Below, piece by piece: positions 10,734 to 20,393 of a stretch of 64,000 nucleotides of DNA. How positions within the stretch are numbered: the first letter of the stretch is position 1; every line of letters begins with the position of its first letter. The DNA is taken from contig OX335662.1 of NCBI GenBank assembly GCA_946894095.1, forward strand, positions 12,604,001-12,668,000, in the 5' to 3' direction. Below the pieces are notes generated by a model. The model searched no databases. It was not told the origin of the DNA and worked only from the letters and a program-made list of their open reading frames with translations. The translations under genes and the position numbers were made by a program. Origin of the DNA: Incurvaria masculella. Taxonomy: Eukaryota > Arthropoda > Insecta > Lepidoptera > Incurvariidae.

Positions 10734-10870
10734 AAAAGGACCGCCTTCAAAAAAACCGGAACTAAAAAGCAAAAAATAATTGGTTACTTTTAATTAATGT
10801 ACGAAAAGCTATTTTAATTTTAACGAATTATGTACAATTTCTTAATTTTTAACATCTTTTGAAGTCGGTG
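10734..10870 (+). repeat. Diverged 'CGACTTCAAA' repeat
   Basis: CCGCCTTCAAAAAAACCGG and GAACTAAAAAGCAAAAAATA at the left, and TTTTGAAGTCGGTGCC at the right, resemble an old copy of the arms at 17648-18051. Confidence 0.45.
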
Positions 10871-11530
10871 CCTTGGGTAGAGTTCACTCCGAACGCTGCT
10901 GACCGAACAGACGCTATTTCAGCCGACAACACCCGAAGTCTACGAGAGCGTAAACAACCTGAGTCAGCATTCGTCTAACTGGAGATGCCCTTGGCGTTGG
11001 TTTACGTGCAAGCTTATCGATTCAGCGCAGCGTACTGAAATTGGGTTTCAACGATTATTAGTACTTTCGGCTTTATAAAGGCGCGCACTGGTGAAGGAGT
11101 ACGTTAATTCGCTGCTCTGTGTTGATTGGTACTTCCTACGACATCGTTGTCTGAACGAGACGATTTCTGCCGAAATTGGTGAGATATGCACTAACCGCAC
11201 ACTCGTTTTGACACGTAGTTGAGAGCAGACACCTCAAAGTCGCTACATATTGTTTTCTGTTATTTTTTATATTTGTATTTTTTTTGTTTTGTGTTATGTA
11301 GGTATTTAGGTAGAATAAAAAGTACAAGCTACACCTACCTAAATATTTATCATATAAGTGGTCGTTGTTTTTATATTGGTTTGTTCGTAGGGTTTTCTTG
11401 TAAATATTTTGTTTTTACTGTGTTAGGTATTTAGTTTAATTATAAGGCATATTTAAATTACAAAGTACTTGCCTAAATACCTACTTACATACGTTTTTCG
11501 GACCTGTTTGTTTTGTCCGAACTTTTGACT
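10871..11530. other. Unassigned; TATA-containing GC-richer patch
   Basis: GGCTTTATAAAGGCGCGCAC at about 11069-11088 has a promoter-like TATAAA in a GC-richer stretch (10880-11230). It might be a degraded LTR or promoter, but I find no second copy, no primer site and no coding sequence beside it. Confidence 0.25.
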
Positions 11531-11600
11531 CAAGGTGGGCGAGCCCTCCTGCTCAACTTCACATACAAAATGGAAAGAAGATCATGCGGACCTCACTATC
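11531..11600 (+). mobile_element. Degenerate fragment of family C MITE
   Basis: AAGGTGGGCGAGCCC, CTGCTCAACTTCACATAC and GGAAAGAAGATCATGC parallel the left end of the full C copy. The rest of the element is not recognisable. Confidence 0.45.
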
Positions 11601-11773
11601 CCATGCGAACCCTCTAATCTGTTACTAAACCCTACAATGAACGAGCATTAGCAGAAATAAAACCATTGAGAAATCTCATTTCTGACGAAAGGTAGACCGG
11701 TAACTATCTGGATTCATGAGTTCACGATTGATACGTACGATAATTGATACGATGAGATCACGTGAGATAGAGT

Positions 11774-11858
11774 GCTGTGACAGACGGACGGACGGACGGA
11801 CAGCGGAAGCTTAGTAATAGGGTTCCGTTGGTACCCTTTGGGAACGGAACCCTAAAAA
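11774..11858 (+). mobile_element. Family A repeat, right-end fragment
   Basis: GTGACAGACGGACGG through AGCGGAAGCTTAGTAATAGG to the terminal hairpin and GGAACCCTAAAAA. The left two thirds are absent. Confidence 0.8.
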
Positions 11859-11989
11859 GACAAAACAACGAATAACCGGAACCGGTGAGCTTCTGAATTT
11901 CTCATCCTTCCATCGTTCCGGATAGTCTGTTTCTTGCGTAAGTTTAAGTTGTATGAAAATGTGTACATATCGGCCTCGTTTATCCCCCC

Positions 11990-12641
11990 TTAAGGTGGCC
12001 CAACCCGGCGGCCCTAACTCATTCGCGGGCACGGTACAAAACCGTGCTGTTGCGCTCTGGGACCTTCTCTGTTTCAAAGAATAAGACAGGCTCCGTGATG
12101 AGGAAGATGCAACATGTCCACAAAAAAGACAATGTGCTTAGTGTATGATTTGGTGAGATTTACGAAAATTTTAATTTCAAAACGACTTATAGCTAAAAGT
12201 TAACAACGACCGCTGTAGTGAAAAATCGAACAAAACCCAAATAGATTATAAATCTTGATTAAATAAGCTATGTCTGATGACTACTCATTTTAAGATGTTC
12301 TTACTTTATCATTGCGTAATCCACCTCCAAAGTTATTGTATAAAACGCGCGAAAAATGCGAACTTTCGGACCTTATAACTTAGAAACCAAACACAATTTT
12401 ACAATGCCAATGGTCATCAGACATCTAGTTTTGTATTGTATTGTATTGTTTATTCATCATCCATAGACAGTACACTGCACTCGGATTTGTCATATTATAG
12501 CATTGGCCAGTTCAGCAAAACAAAACACATTTCGATCAAATAAAGCTATTTTGAGCAAAATTTTGGATCTCTGACAAGAAATATGGGCGTGATCTTCTTT
12601 CCCCTTTTGTATGGGGAGATGAGCGGGATGGGCCACCTTAA
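11990..12641 (-). mobile_element. Complete TTAA-flanked MITE (family C) with nested insertion
   Basis: TTAA (11990-11993) then GGTGGCCCAACCCGGC at the left; GCGGGATGGGCCACC then TTAA (12638-12641) at the right. It reads as the reverse of 22228-22777 throughout, except for an extra block at about 12425-12535 that belongs to another repeat. TTAA target duplications are characteristic of piggyBac-type transposition. Confidence 0.85.
12425..12535 (-). mobile_element. LINE 3'-end fragment nested in the MITE
   Basis: GTTTATTCATCATCCATAGA, AGTACACTGCACTCGG and GGCCAGTTCAGCAAAAC match 38466-38560, and in reverse 50215-50336. It interrupts the MITE between TCATCAGACATCTAG and CGATCAAATAAAGC. Confidence 0.7.
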
Positions 12642-13034
12642 CAGTTGCATTTTGTAAAATCCGTTGTGAGCGAGCCTTTTTGTCTTAACAAGAAGTCACT
12701 AAAAATTTTAAGTTTCGAGGATAATTGGTTTCAGAGATCTCAACATGAGTGGTTTTCGCCTAAATGTGTTCATTTTACCTGTTTTACCCCCCTAAGAGTA
12801 TAATTTCCAAAAATGTTTTCTTCTTAAGCATTTCCATCTAAAACAAAACAAACTCTGACATTTCTGGGTTCAGCGGCTCTAGAAATAGAAATGTGTACAA
12901 TTTGCCCTCTTTTACCCCCCTTGAATACCCCCAACAGTTGAAGTAAGAAAAAACCTCTCATACTGAGTAATCTCACCCGAAAAGAAAGCTACTGTAACTA
13001 AAAAATCACATTTCTGGGTTCGCGGGGTTAAGAA
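12642..13034. repeat. Probable dispersed repeat, C-rich motifs
   Basis: The segments TTTTACCCCCCTAAGAG and TTTTACCCCCCTTGAATA recur about 115 bp apart, as do CATTTCTGGGTTC copies (about 12860 and 13010). They point to a degraded internally repetitive element. Confidence 0.4.
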
Positions 13035-13240
13035 ATTCGATGTTTGTTATAGTTAAGTACCATACTACTGAACCGATTTTGATTTAAAAAAAATGGGACC
13101 AACTAGAAAGTATACCCTTTCGAACAAAAAAAAGAATTTTCCAAATCGGTCCAGGGGTCTTCGAGTAATCGGTGAACATACATAAAAAAAAAAAAGATTC
13201 CGACGAATTGATAACCTCCTTTTTGAGGTCGGTTAAAAAG
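13035..13240 (-). repeat. Widespread 'AACCGACTTC...GGAGG' type repeat
   Basis: The minus strand begins AACCGACCTCAAAAAGGAGG and runs through ATCAATTCGTCGGAATC to AAAATCGGTTCAGTAG. The forward copy at 17383-17530 shares this order. Confidence 0.65.
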
Positions 13241-13419
13241 GACATTGTTATAGGTTCGCCGCTTTGTATGGAGAATTGATTCGGTGTCTCACCCAAAAAA
13301 TAAAGAGTTATACAACGTTGTTATAAAATGAACACATTAAAAATCCGAAGACCCGTTGGTCTCGTTACCGCCACCGCTAGCCAGTCAATTCGCTTACGAA
13401 TTCGCTGATTTCTGCTGGC

Positions 13420-13600
13420 CTTTTCCGGGAATTCCGTAATCAGTAATCGGGAGTCTAGACAACCGCTTTTATAGCGGTTTTTGAATCGATTTTCTTGCTG
13501 AAAAGATGTTTCGTCGAAAAAATAGCTTTGAAAGCGGTTGTTTTGACTCAGGATTCCTGATTCCTGATTATGGAGTTCCAGGAATAGACCTTCTGATGCT
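13420..13600. repeat. Foldback with GGAATTCC-type arms
   Basis: The arms at 13420-13475 (CCGGGAATTCCGTAATCAG, ACAACCGCTTTTATAGC) and 13535-13597 (AAAGCGGTTGTTTTGA, CCTGATTATGGAGTTCC) are imperfect inverted repeats. The open frames on both strands here are a result of the symmetry. Confidence 0.55.
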
Positions 13601-13997
13601 TTTGTGTACTGTACAACTCGTAAGAACTGCACAGAACGCCGACGCTTCTTTCAGTGTAATTTCGCTACAACGTGGCAACACTGCCGTTTAAAAGATGATT
13701 TTCGTTCGCGACTCCCGTACTTTCATGCTCCATGGTTCTACGTATGGAGTAGCCGCCTATATTAATGGTGATCGAAACATGACACGTATTATCAGCGTCT
13801 GTGCCCAGTATTGCATCGACGTCTATCAAAGCTATCTGGACTGACAGGAGATTGTCCGATAAATGCGATAGATTCTATGCTAACAAACATGGTGATTGTA
13901 GACGGTGATATGCACTGGCAGCATATTCTAACTCAGTGAATCCTATTGAAAGTGAAGGCATTCACACCCGAATAACCTTGCAATAAATACTCATAGA
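13601..13997. other. No recognised feature
   Basis: Nothing matched. The stretch between the foldback and the AT microsatellite has no exon signals. Confidence 0.35.
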
Positions 13998-13998
13998 C

Positions 13999-14044
<46 letters not shown>

Positions 14045-14052
14045 TCATATAT
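13998..14052. repeat. (AT)n microsatellite
   Basis: A nearly pure TA/AT run of about 45 bp flanked by CATATGTA and CTCATATAT. Confidence 0.95.
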
Positions 14053-14427
14053 ATTTATTAGGTTTAATCCTGTAGGGTCCTATAGTACAAATTTACGACG
14101 GATAGTCGTTACAGGAGAATTATGACAATTATCTGACTTAAATTTTACTAACATAAGTATGGACTTACCATGACAGATGGATGAGCAGAGGTATAAATAA
14201 ATCTGTCGAAAATTTATCGGGCTGATTGACTATCGAAAAATCAGCTCTAAGTTATTTAGTTAGTTAGTTCACCATGGAGGTTAAGAATCCATGCTGTTCA
14301 TATTGTGGGTTGTTGTTTCGTCGTAGTTCTCTGTTTTAGACCGATCTAGCAAAAAAAAAAAAATTTTGGTAGTATTCATTCATAACTGTAATATATCATT
14401 AATGTGGACGAAAAAAAATTACTTATA
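14053..14427. other. No recognised feature
   Basis: AT-rich. No repeat partner or gene evidence. Confidence 0.35.
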
Positions 14428-14530
14428 GACCAGTGAAGTTTCTTTGCGGGTTTTTATTCACCGAGTTGATCGAGTCCGCGGATCAATCAAATTGTGAAAT
14501 TACATTATTCCTGGATTTGTTTAGTCGCAT
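14428..14530 (-). repeat. Dispersed repeat H, fragment
   Basis: TTTTTATTCACCGAGTTGAT and CGAGTCCGCGGA are the reverse complement of the central part of the copies at 738 and 2386. Confidence 0.5.
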
Positions 14531-14584
14531 TAAGGACCATGTACTAGACAAATTGAAATGGATTTTTTAGGCGGCTTATGGCAG

Positions 14585-14836
14585 TGTGAGCTGTTTCATG
14601 GTTAGGAACCCACGTAAACTCCTTACTCTAGTAGGTGGGTAGGGTCAATCCCGCCCAGGATGACACGATCGCATTGAATGAACGATGGTCGAAGCGACAG
14701 TGAAAATTTCCGTGTCAGTTGTAGCCGAGCAACAAGGAAGGTCCTGGCAAGACACCTTGTTCCCATGTGGTGTGTTACGCTATATCTGATGATTAGTTCG
14801 GTATTGGCATATAGTATTGTTACATTAAAAAAATTG
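14585..14836 (+). mobile_element. SINE body and tail, head lost
   Basis: CATTGAATGAACGATGGTCG, AAGGAAGGTCCTGGCA and GTTCCCATGTGGTGTGTTA are followed by a TTACATTAAAAAAA tail, as in the 5S-headed subfamily at 54620-55002. It lies directly before another SINE. Confidence 0.78.
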
Positions 14837-14863
14837 GGCTGAACGTGCAATGACAAATTGTTC

Positions 14864-15276
14864 GAGCGGCTCGTTGCCTAGTGGCGCGGGGACTGGCCTA
14901 GCGTACCAGAGTCCTGGGTTCAATTCCGACATGCACCACTGTCTTTCTCTTTCCGAGTTCGATAAGTGCATTTCGTCACGAATACGAGCTGCTCCATGGT
15001 TCGGAATCCATGTAAAACTGTAGGTCCCTTTCCCCTACTAGGTGGTAGGGTTTAAGCCCGCCCGGGTTGGTTCCATCGGATTGGATGAAAAGATGGTCGA
15101 AGCGGCAATGAAAAATTGTCCGTGTTTTCCATCCAGTTCAATGTACTCGTGCTTATAAAGGGAAGGTCCTGGCATGGCACCTAATTCCTTAGGGAATCTG
15201 GTGTATTGGGCTAATATCTGAACGGTAATTGTGTGGTATTAGCCATCCATGTCAGGTCGCATAAAATAAAAAAAAC
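14864..15276 (+). mobile_element. tRNA-derived SINE, full length
   Basis: The head starts GAGCGGCTCGTTGCCTAGTG. The A-box region lies at 14874-14889 and B-box GGTTCAATTCC at 14917-14927. The body carries CCCGGGTTGG and GGAAGGTCCTGGCATGGCAC, and the tail is AAATAAAAAAAA. One of the two best-preserved tRNA-headed copies; Pol III transcription of the family is inferred from the boxes. Confidence 0.9.
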
Positions 15277-15533
15277 ATATCTTCTGGTAATGTAAGCTTA
15301 TTAGTTAGTTTCAATTTAGGCAAGATGTCACGCCCTTATGAATTGGAATATTTAATGCAAGTTATGCAAGTAAAAATAATTGTTTTCTATTTCTCCCTCG
15401 TTTGTACGTGAATTGAATGCGGACTTGAATTGATCGCGCAATTAAGTACTCCAATATTCTCAAAAGACGTCTGAAAAGTTTTCATCTTTAACGACCAGGA
15501 TAACGAATGGCGTGGCCATTAAGCGGCACAGAG

Positions 15534-15830
15534 TTTTTAGGGTTCCGTACCCAAAGGGTGAAAACGGAACCCTATTACTAAGCCTCCGCTGTCCGTCCGT
15601 CCGTCCGTCCGTCCGTCACAGGGCTGTGTCTCATGAACCGTAATAGGTAGGCAGCTGAAATTTTCACGGAGTGTGTATTAATTTTGCCGCTATAACAACA
15701 AATAGGTAACATTTTAAAATAATAAGAATGAAAGGGGGTCTCCATACAAAAAATGCGATTTTTTGTGTTAAATCTTGTTCGATGGTACGGAACCCTTCGT
15801 GTGCGAGCCCGACTCGCACTTGGCCGGTTT
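15534..15830 (-). mobile_element. Family A repeat, complete
   Basis: TTTTTAGGGTTCCGTACCC, a (GTCC)n run at 15591-15614, GCAGCTGAAATTTTCAC, and CTCGCACTTGGCCGGTTT at the right. A well-preserved reverse copy. Confidence 0.88.
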
Positions 15831-15904
15831 CTTAGGTTATGTAACGATACATTCAATTCTATTCGGAAAATTATCAAGGTCTTCTTGGCATGAAAAAACA
15901 AAGA

Positions 15905-16376
15905 AGAACTTGTATGTGTGTTTTTATTTTGCCGCTATAGCACCAAATGGGTAAAGTACAACAAAGGTGATTTTTTGTGTTAAATCTTTAGATCAGAGCC
16001 GGTAGTCTCAGTTATCACCTAAATTGGCGTTTACGTAACTTCGAAGTTCCGTAAAAACGTCAAAATCCATACAGGGTTTTACTAGATATTCTATGGTTTT
16101 AATTCTTCAAGCTGTAAAAGTCAAACTCGGACTTCCGATTTGTATGAAAGCGCGGAGTCGAAGTAAACGGCAACGTCGACGTTTTTACGGCAACGTTGAG
16201 TAAGCTGTCAAATCAAGCTCGGACTCGCAATGTTAGTTCGCTTAACGCCCACTGCGCGCGCTTTTCAATTTCTCCATACATTTGAAAACGCCAGTCGATC
16301 GGTTTGCCGTAAACGCCAATTTAGGTGACAACTGGGACTTCGGGTACAGAGTCCGACTCGCACTTGGCCGGTTTTT
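15905..16376 (-). mobile_element. Second family A copy, split by element D
   Basis: 15911-15990 (GTGTGTTTTTATTTTGCCGC ... TTTTTTGTGTTAAATCTT) and 16346-16376 (GAGTCCGACTCGCACTTGG) are consecutive pieces of one family A unit. Between them sits a D element in place of the usual GTACGATGGTACGGAACCC. Confidence 0.75.
16003..16345 (+). mobile_element. Inverted-repeat element D, nested
   Basis: GTCTCAGTTATCACCTAAAT at the left and ATTTAGGTGACAACTGGG at the right are inverted. The interior is almost co-linear with 4184-4530, sharing even the CGCCCACTGCGCGCG block. The copy is internal to a family A repeat. Confidence 0.8.
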
Positions 16377-16583
16377 AAGTTTCTTATCTTTGAGGTTAGA
16401 TTAGAACTACAATCGGAACCCTGGTTTATAACACTCGTGCGTCCGTCTCTCTGGCGGGACGGTCACAGCCGAAATTGTTCTAGACATGGATCAACTCGCA
16501 AGGATAATGAAGCAGATAAGAGAAAATTAATTAGATTTCGTTTCAGAAAAAAAATATTTAGGACCATATTGACTGTAGGTTCC

Positions 16584-17058
16584 TTAAGGTGAGCCATCCC
16601 GCTCAACTCCCTATACAAACGGGGAAAGAAGATCACGCCCATATTTCTTGTCAGAGATCCAAAATATTTCTCAAAATAGCTTTATTTGATCGAACTTGAT
16701 GTCTGATGTTCGTACGTTTTATACAATAACTTTGGAGGTGGATTACTTAACGATAAAATCTATACATCTTAAAAAGATTAGTCATCAGACATAGCTTGTT
16801 TCATGAAAATTTACAATCAATTTAGTTTTTATTAGATTTTTGATTACAGCGGTCGTGGTTTACATTTAGCTAGAAGCCGTTTTGTAATTATTTTTTTTGT
16901 AAATCTTACCAAATCAAACACTATGCGCATTGTCTGCTGTGTGGACATGTTGCATCCTCCTCATCACGGAGCCTGTCTTTTTCTTTGAAACATAGAATGT
17001 CCCAGAACGCAATAGCACGGTTTTGTACTGTGCCCGCTAATAAGTTAGTGCCGCCGGG
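16584..17058 (+). mobile_element. Family C MITE, right end missing
   Basis: TTAAGGTGAGCCATCCCGCT at the left, then the usual order down to TGTGCCCGCTAATAAGTTAG and GCCGCCGGGA, where it stops before the terminal repeat and second TTAA. Confidence 0.78.
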
Positions 17059-17320
17059 AAGGGAAAATTATAGCAATAATATATATTAGTAACAGCGCTT
17101 CAAAGGTTGTTTTCAGCCAAACGTTTCAGTTTATATTCTGTCTCTGAAACAGCGTATGCCTTTCTATTCCACAGTGGCGCGTCGTCACGCGCCTGAGGCG
17201 CCTTCTGGCGGCATCCTCCGATAAGATTAATCTCTCGTCCCACCCAAGCGACTCCTCACATGGGACCGAAATAAAGAACGGAACCCGAGAAACGAAACGT
17301 CGACGGTATCAATGGATCTT
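17059..17320. other. CpG-rich patch with an open plus frame
   Basis: After a pyrimidine-rich CTTTCTATTCCACAG the plus strand is open for about 45 codons rich in Arg and Ser (from about 17175). No donor follows before the next repeat begins, so this could be a transposon ORF remnant as easily as an exon. Confidence 0.25.
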
Positions 17321-17321
17321 A

Positions 17322-17374
17322 CAAAATGCTGTTTTCAATTTGTTCCCAAACATTTGATTATAGAGGATATCACC
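17322..17374 (+). repeat. Direct copy of the inverted-repeat arm end
   Basis: ACAAAATGCTGTTTTCAATT through TTATAGAGGATATCAC is almost identical to 17982-18040 and inverted relative to 17660-17720, so this segment occurs three times within 730 bp. Confidence 0.85.
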
Positions 17375-17382
17375 GCTCTTGT

Positions 17383-17530
17383 TAACCGACTTCAAAAAAG
17401 GAGGAGGTAATCAATTCGTCTGTATGTTTTTTTTTTTATGTTTGTTACCTCATTACTTTTGCCTGGGTGAACCGATTTTGATGATTATTTTTTTAAATAA
17501 TAGCTAGTGCTTTCCAAGTGGTCCCATTTT
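17383..17530 (+). repeat. 'AACCGACTTCAAAAAAGGAGGAGG' type repeat
   Basis: Starts AACCGACTTCAAAAAAGG and includes AATCAATTCGTCTGTATG and GAACCGATTTTGATGA. Same family as the reverse copy at 13035-13240. Confidence 0.65.
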
Positions 17531-17647
17531 AATTTGGTAAAGTTCTGACAATGATATCCATGAGAAAATCATAAAAGTCTTAAATTTGTATTAAGATGTG
17601 CGCGACAAATGGACGAATAACTCAATATAACGCCAACCGATTTCGAC

Positions 17648-18051
17648 GCAGTAGAATAAGAGAAGTGATATCCTCTATAATCAAATGTTTGGGAACAAAT
17701 TGAAAACAGCATTTTGTAAAAAAAATTAACAAAAAAAATAACCGACTTCAAAGAAAAAGCACTAAAAAGTAAAAAATAATTTCCATTTTTGTAGTTACGA
17801 TTTCTGTTATTTTTTGAGTCGGTGTCAGCCAAGGTTAGGTTAGGTTAGGTTAGGTTCTCTTGATTGGCGCAGCGCGTGCCCCGCTGACGTCGACTCAAAA
17901 AATAACAGAAATGGTAACTACAAAAATGGAAATTATTTTTTACTTTTTAGTGCTTTTTCTTTGAAGTCGGTTATTTTTTTTACAAAATGCTGTTTTCAAT
18001 TTGTTCCCAAACATTTGATTATAGAGGATATCACTTCTCTTATTCTACTGC
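17648..18051. repeat. Large inverted repeat with telomeric-type loop
   Basis: The arms 17648-17820 and 17892-18051 are near-perfect reverse complements (GCAGTAGAATAAGAGAAGTG outermost, AAAAATAACAG innermost). They differ mainly by an extra AT-rich dozen bases in the first arm. The loop contains four consecutive GGTTA units at 17833-17856. A single arm also occurs at 42797-42913. Confidence 0.9.
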
Positions 18052-18190
18052 CTACTCCAGTTTGGATGAACATTTCAGCTGAAATTAATATGTTTGGTCA
18101 AATGTTGAATCTACACTCTATTTCAGCCGGTATGACGACCGAAGGAATTACGGAAAGGGCCAACCCCTTGATGATCAAGTCAGTTTGTTA

Positions 18191-18540
18191 GCCTGGGTAT
18201 CTCAGTGTGCGACGCCTTCCGATTCGATAAGCTGGGGAAGCACCTCTGAGCGCGGTTAGGTTCTGGATGGGTGATCATTTTCACGATCACCCGTTTCATT
18301 TCCGAACCACGGCCAGCCTCAAGGGTTCGGATTCCACGTTATCTCGGTGTTGGTACCATCGCATTGAATGAAAGGTGGTCGAAGCGGCAATGAAAATTGT
18401 CTGTGTTTTCTATCCAGTTCAATGTAGCCGAGCAATATAAGAAAGGTCCTGGCATAGCACCCAGTTCCCATGTGGTGTGTCAGGCTAACATCGGACGGTC
18501 AGTTCGGTATTAGCCATCCATGTCCAGTTACATTAAAATA
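18191..18540 (+). mobile_element. SINE with 5S-rRNA-like head
   Basis: The head shows CTCAGTGTGCGACGCC, then GATAAGCTGGGGAAGCACC and GAGCGCGGTTAGGTTCTGG, then ATGGGTGATCA. This follows the order of the 5S rRNA internal promoter (A-box, intermediate element, C-box). The body and TTACATTAAAATAA tail match the other SINE copies. Confidence 0.75.
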
Positions 18541-18556
18541 AGTATTTTATGTTTTA

Positions 18557-18790
18557 CTAGCTGCGGTACCCGGCTCCGCTCGGGTTAGTGTCGGCTAAAT
18601 TATTTCATGGATAAAAAGTAGCCCACATGACTGGTCCAAAATAGGGTCAAACTGGTCCAGGACAATGTATCCATGTACCAAATTTAATCAAGATCGTTTA
18701 ATGATCGATTTAATGAGAAACATCCAATAATTCCCATTTAGAGCTTCGTTGACATTTGGTGGCTATTTAAAAAAAAGCATTTGCCGCCAG
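18557..18790 (+). mobile_element. RTE-type repeat, CTAGCTGCGGTACCCGG end
   Basis: CTAGCTGCGGTACCCGGCTC and CGCTCGGGTT, then GGATAAAAAGTAGCCCA. The same start recurs at 25513, and inverted at 37459 and 39040. It probably continues at 19425-19535 after foreign insertions. Confidence 0.6.
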
Positions 18791-18839
18791 AACCTTTCTG
18801 CACTTGCACTGCTACATTGTTTACCTATTAAGTAAGTAA

Positions 18840-19140
18840 CGTGTAATGTAGGTAAGTTTTGCGTGGACTCCAACCCACAGCCAGCCTCAACATCGAAAAC
18901 AGTAACCCATCTCGAATCTGACTGCTCCCAGAGATCCTATACATTGATAAAATACGCACATAAATCAGGTTAGTGGTTCGCGAGTTATAAGAATTCAACA
19001 CTCTCTACTCACTCTTTAGGTAATGAAGCGTTATATTATGTAGCCTATAAGTTTTGAGTAGAATCAGGCTAGACGTAGATACAATCCGCATCTAAATCGA
19101 GTAATCGGTTCTCAAGGATTTTGCCAAGTAGTCCTAAAGT
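18840..19140 (-). mobile_element. 5S-headed SINE tail-less part plus upstream unit
   Basis: GCGTGGACTCCAACCCACAG and CCAGCCTCAACATCG are followed by AGTGGTTCGCGAGTTATAAG and GAATCAGGCTAGACGT. This parallels 26520-26660 and 27049-27260, where a younger SINE has inserted. It gives a view of the uninterrupted sequence. Confidence 0.6.
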
Positions 19141-19149
19141 TGCGGGAAA

Positions 19150-19302
19150 TACCAAGCCGTACCCGCCCCCCCTCCCCGCACCCGCCCCCGTCGGACCGCC
19201 CGCCCCGCCCCCGGCCCCGCTCCCGCCGCCGCCCCCGCCGCCGCTCCCGCCACCGCCCCCGCCGCCGCTCCCGTCACGCCCCCGGCCTCGCTCCCCCCGG
19301 TG
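19150..19302. repeat. GC-rich CCG/CCCC low-complexity tract
   Basis: About 150 bp almost entirely of C and G (CCGCCGCCGCTCCCGCC units). It contrasts sharply with AT-rich flanks. Long proline frames on one strand and Gly/Ala frames on the other are products of composition. Confidence 0.85.
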
Positions 19303-19424
19303 TGAAGTAGCGCTATTGGCATCGTTTTTGCAGCCCCGTGAAAGTTCTAAAGCCCATGGGCACAATATCTTTATAAATTGTAGCCTATGTGTTATTCTGA
19401 TGTATAAGCTATATTATTATTAAG

Positions 19425-19535
19425 TTTCATTAAAATCCATTCAGTAGTTTTTACGTGAAAGAGTAACAAACATCCATCCATCCATCCATCCATCCATCCA
19501 ATATTACAAACTTTCCCCTTTATAATATTTATTAG
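19425..19535 (+). mobile_element. RTE-type tail with (CATC)n
   Basis: TTCATTAAAATCCATTCAGT, AGTTTTTACGTGAAAGAGTA and ACAAACATCCATCCATCC, then TACAAACTTTCCCCTTTATA. This is the usual order of an RTE-like 3' region ending in short tandem units (19471-19502). Confidence 0.6.
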
Positions 19536-20393
19536 ATTGCTTGTTTAAGACGTGGATAGGGTGTCGATTACAATCACATTTCTAGCAACTATTAGGGTGG
19601 ATAGTGTGTGTGGATCCAAAGGAGTTCGGCACAGAATAAAAGATTGAAGAATGATTACATGAATACAAATTTACCACCCACTAAGAAAAACATTCTTCAA
19701 TCATAGCTAACCTTGAATCAAGATAACCACAGTTGTTATGTTTTCTTATCAAGGATATTTTAGATTTTCAGCTTTAGTGTCTTCAGTCAAAGTAATCGAC
19801 TCTTACTCGAAGAATAATTTATTCTTAATTTGGAGTACGTAATCTGCTTTAAATTAAGAATACTATTTACCAGTAAGGCTAAAGGAAGTAAGGAAAATAT
19901 GGAGAACCAATATGGATAATTTCCAATCATCGGAGATCAAGATAACGCTAAACATGAAACTGTTTGATAAGATTATCTTGTTCTGCCCACAGTCCACATG
20001 CGGATTGAGAATAGTGCATCTGGTCCGTCTTTCATTTCCACCTAATCTTATATCTGACTGATAAAATGTTTCAAAACAACGCTTAATATACTAGATTACA
20101 CACTTTTGGTTCAGTAATATTGACAGATCGTCAAAAGATATGCCTCTCAGTCATCGCCGTTCGCATATCTTCCCCGCTATTACATCAGCAAGATAAAAGC
20201 GAGCGAATTATTATGGACGTATGCACACACAGAATGAATGAATTTCTCGCGTTGCAAAATGAATAAGATAAACGTAATCCAAGGTGTCACTTTTGCCAGT
20301 CGACAACCGAATACATGGTTTAAATCGGCTGAGTGAAATTTATTTCAATTTCATAGAACTACTATGAAAATTACCCACAAAAAGTATTGGACC
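19536..20393. other. No recognised feature
   Basis: About 860 bp, AT-rich, no match elsewhere in the window and no exon evidence. Confidence 0.4.

Noticed and set aside
11069..11088. Promoter or solo LTR
   Set aside because: A single TATAAA in a GC-richer patch. No second LTR copy, target duplication or downstream gene.
17833..17856. True telomere or subtelomere
   Set aside because: Only four units, within the loop of a transposon-like inverted repeat and deep inside the window.
19121..19423. 100-codon proline-rich open frame and Gly/Ala-rich frames on the other strand
   Set aside because: They follow from the CCG/CCCC composition. No start context, splice sites or domain.
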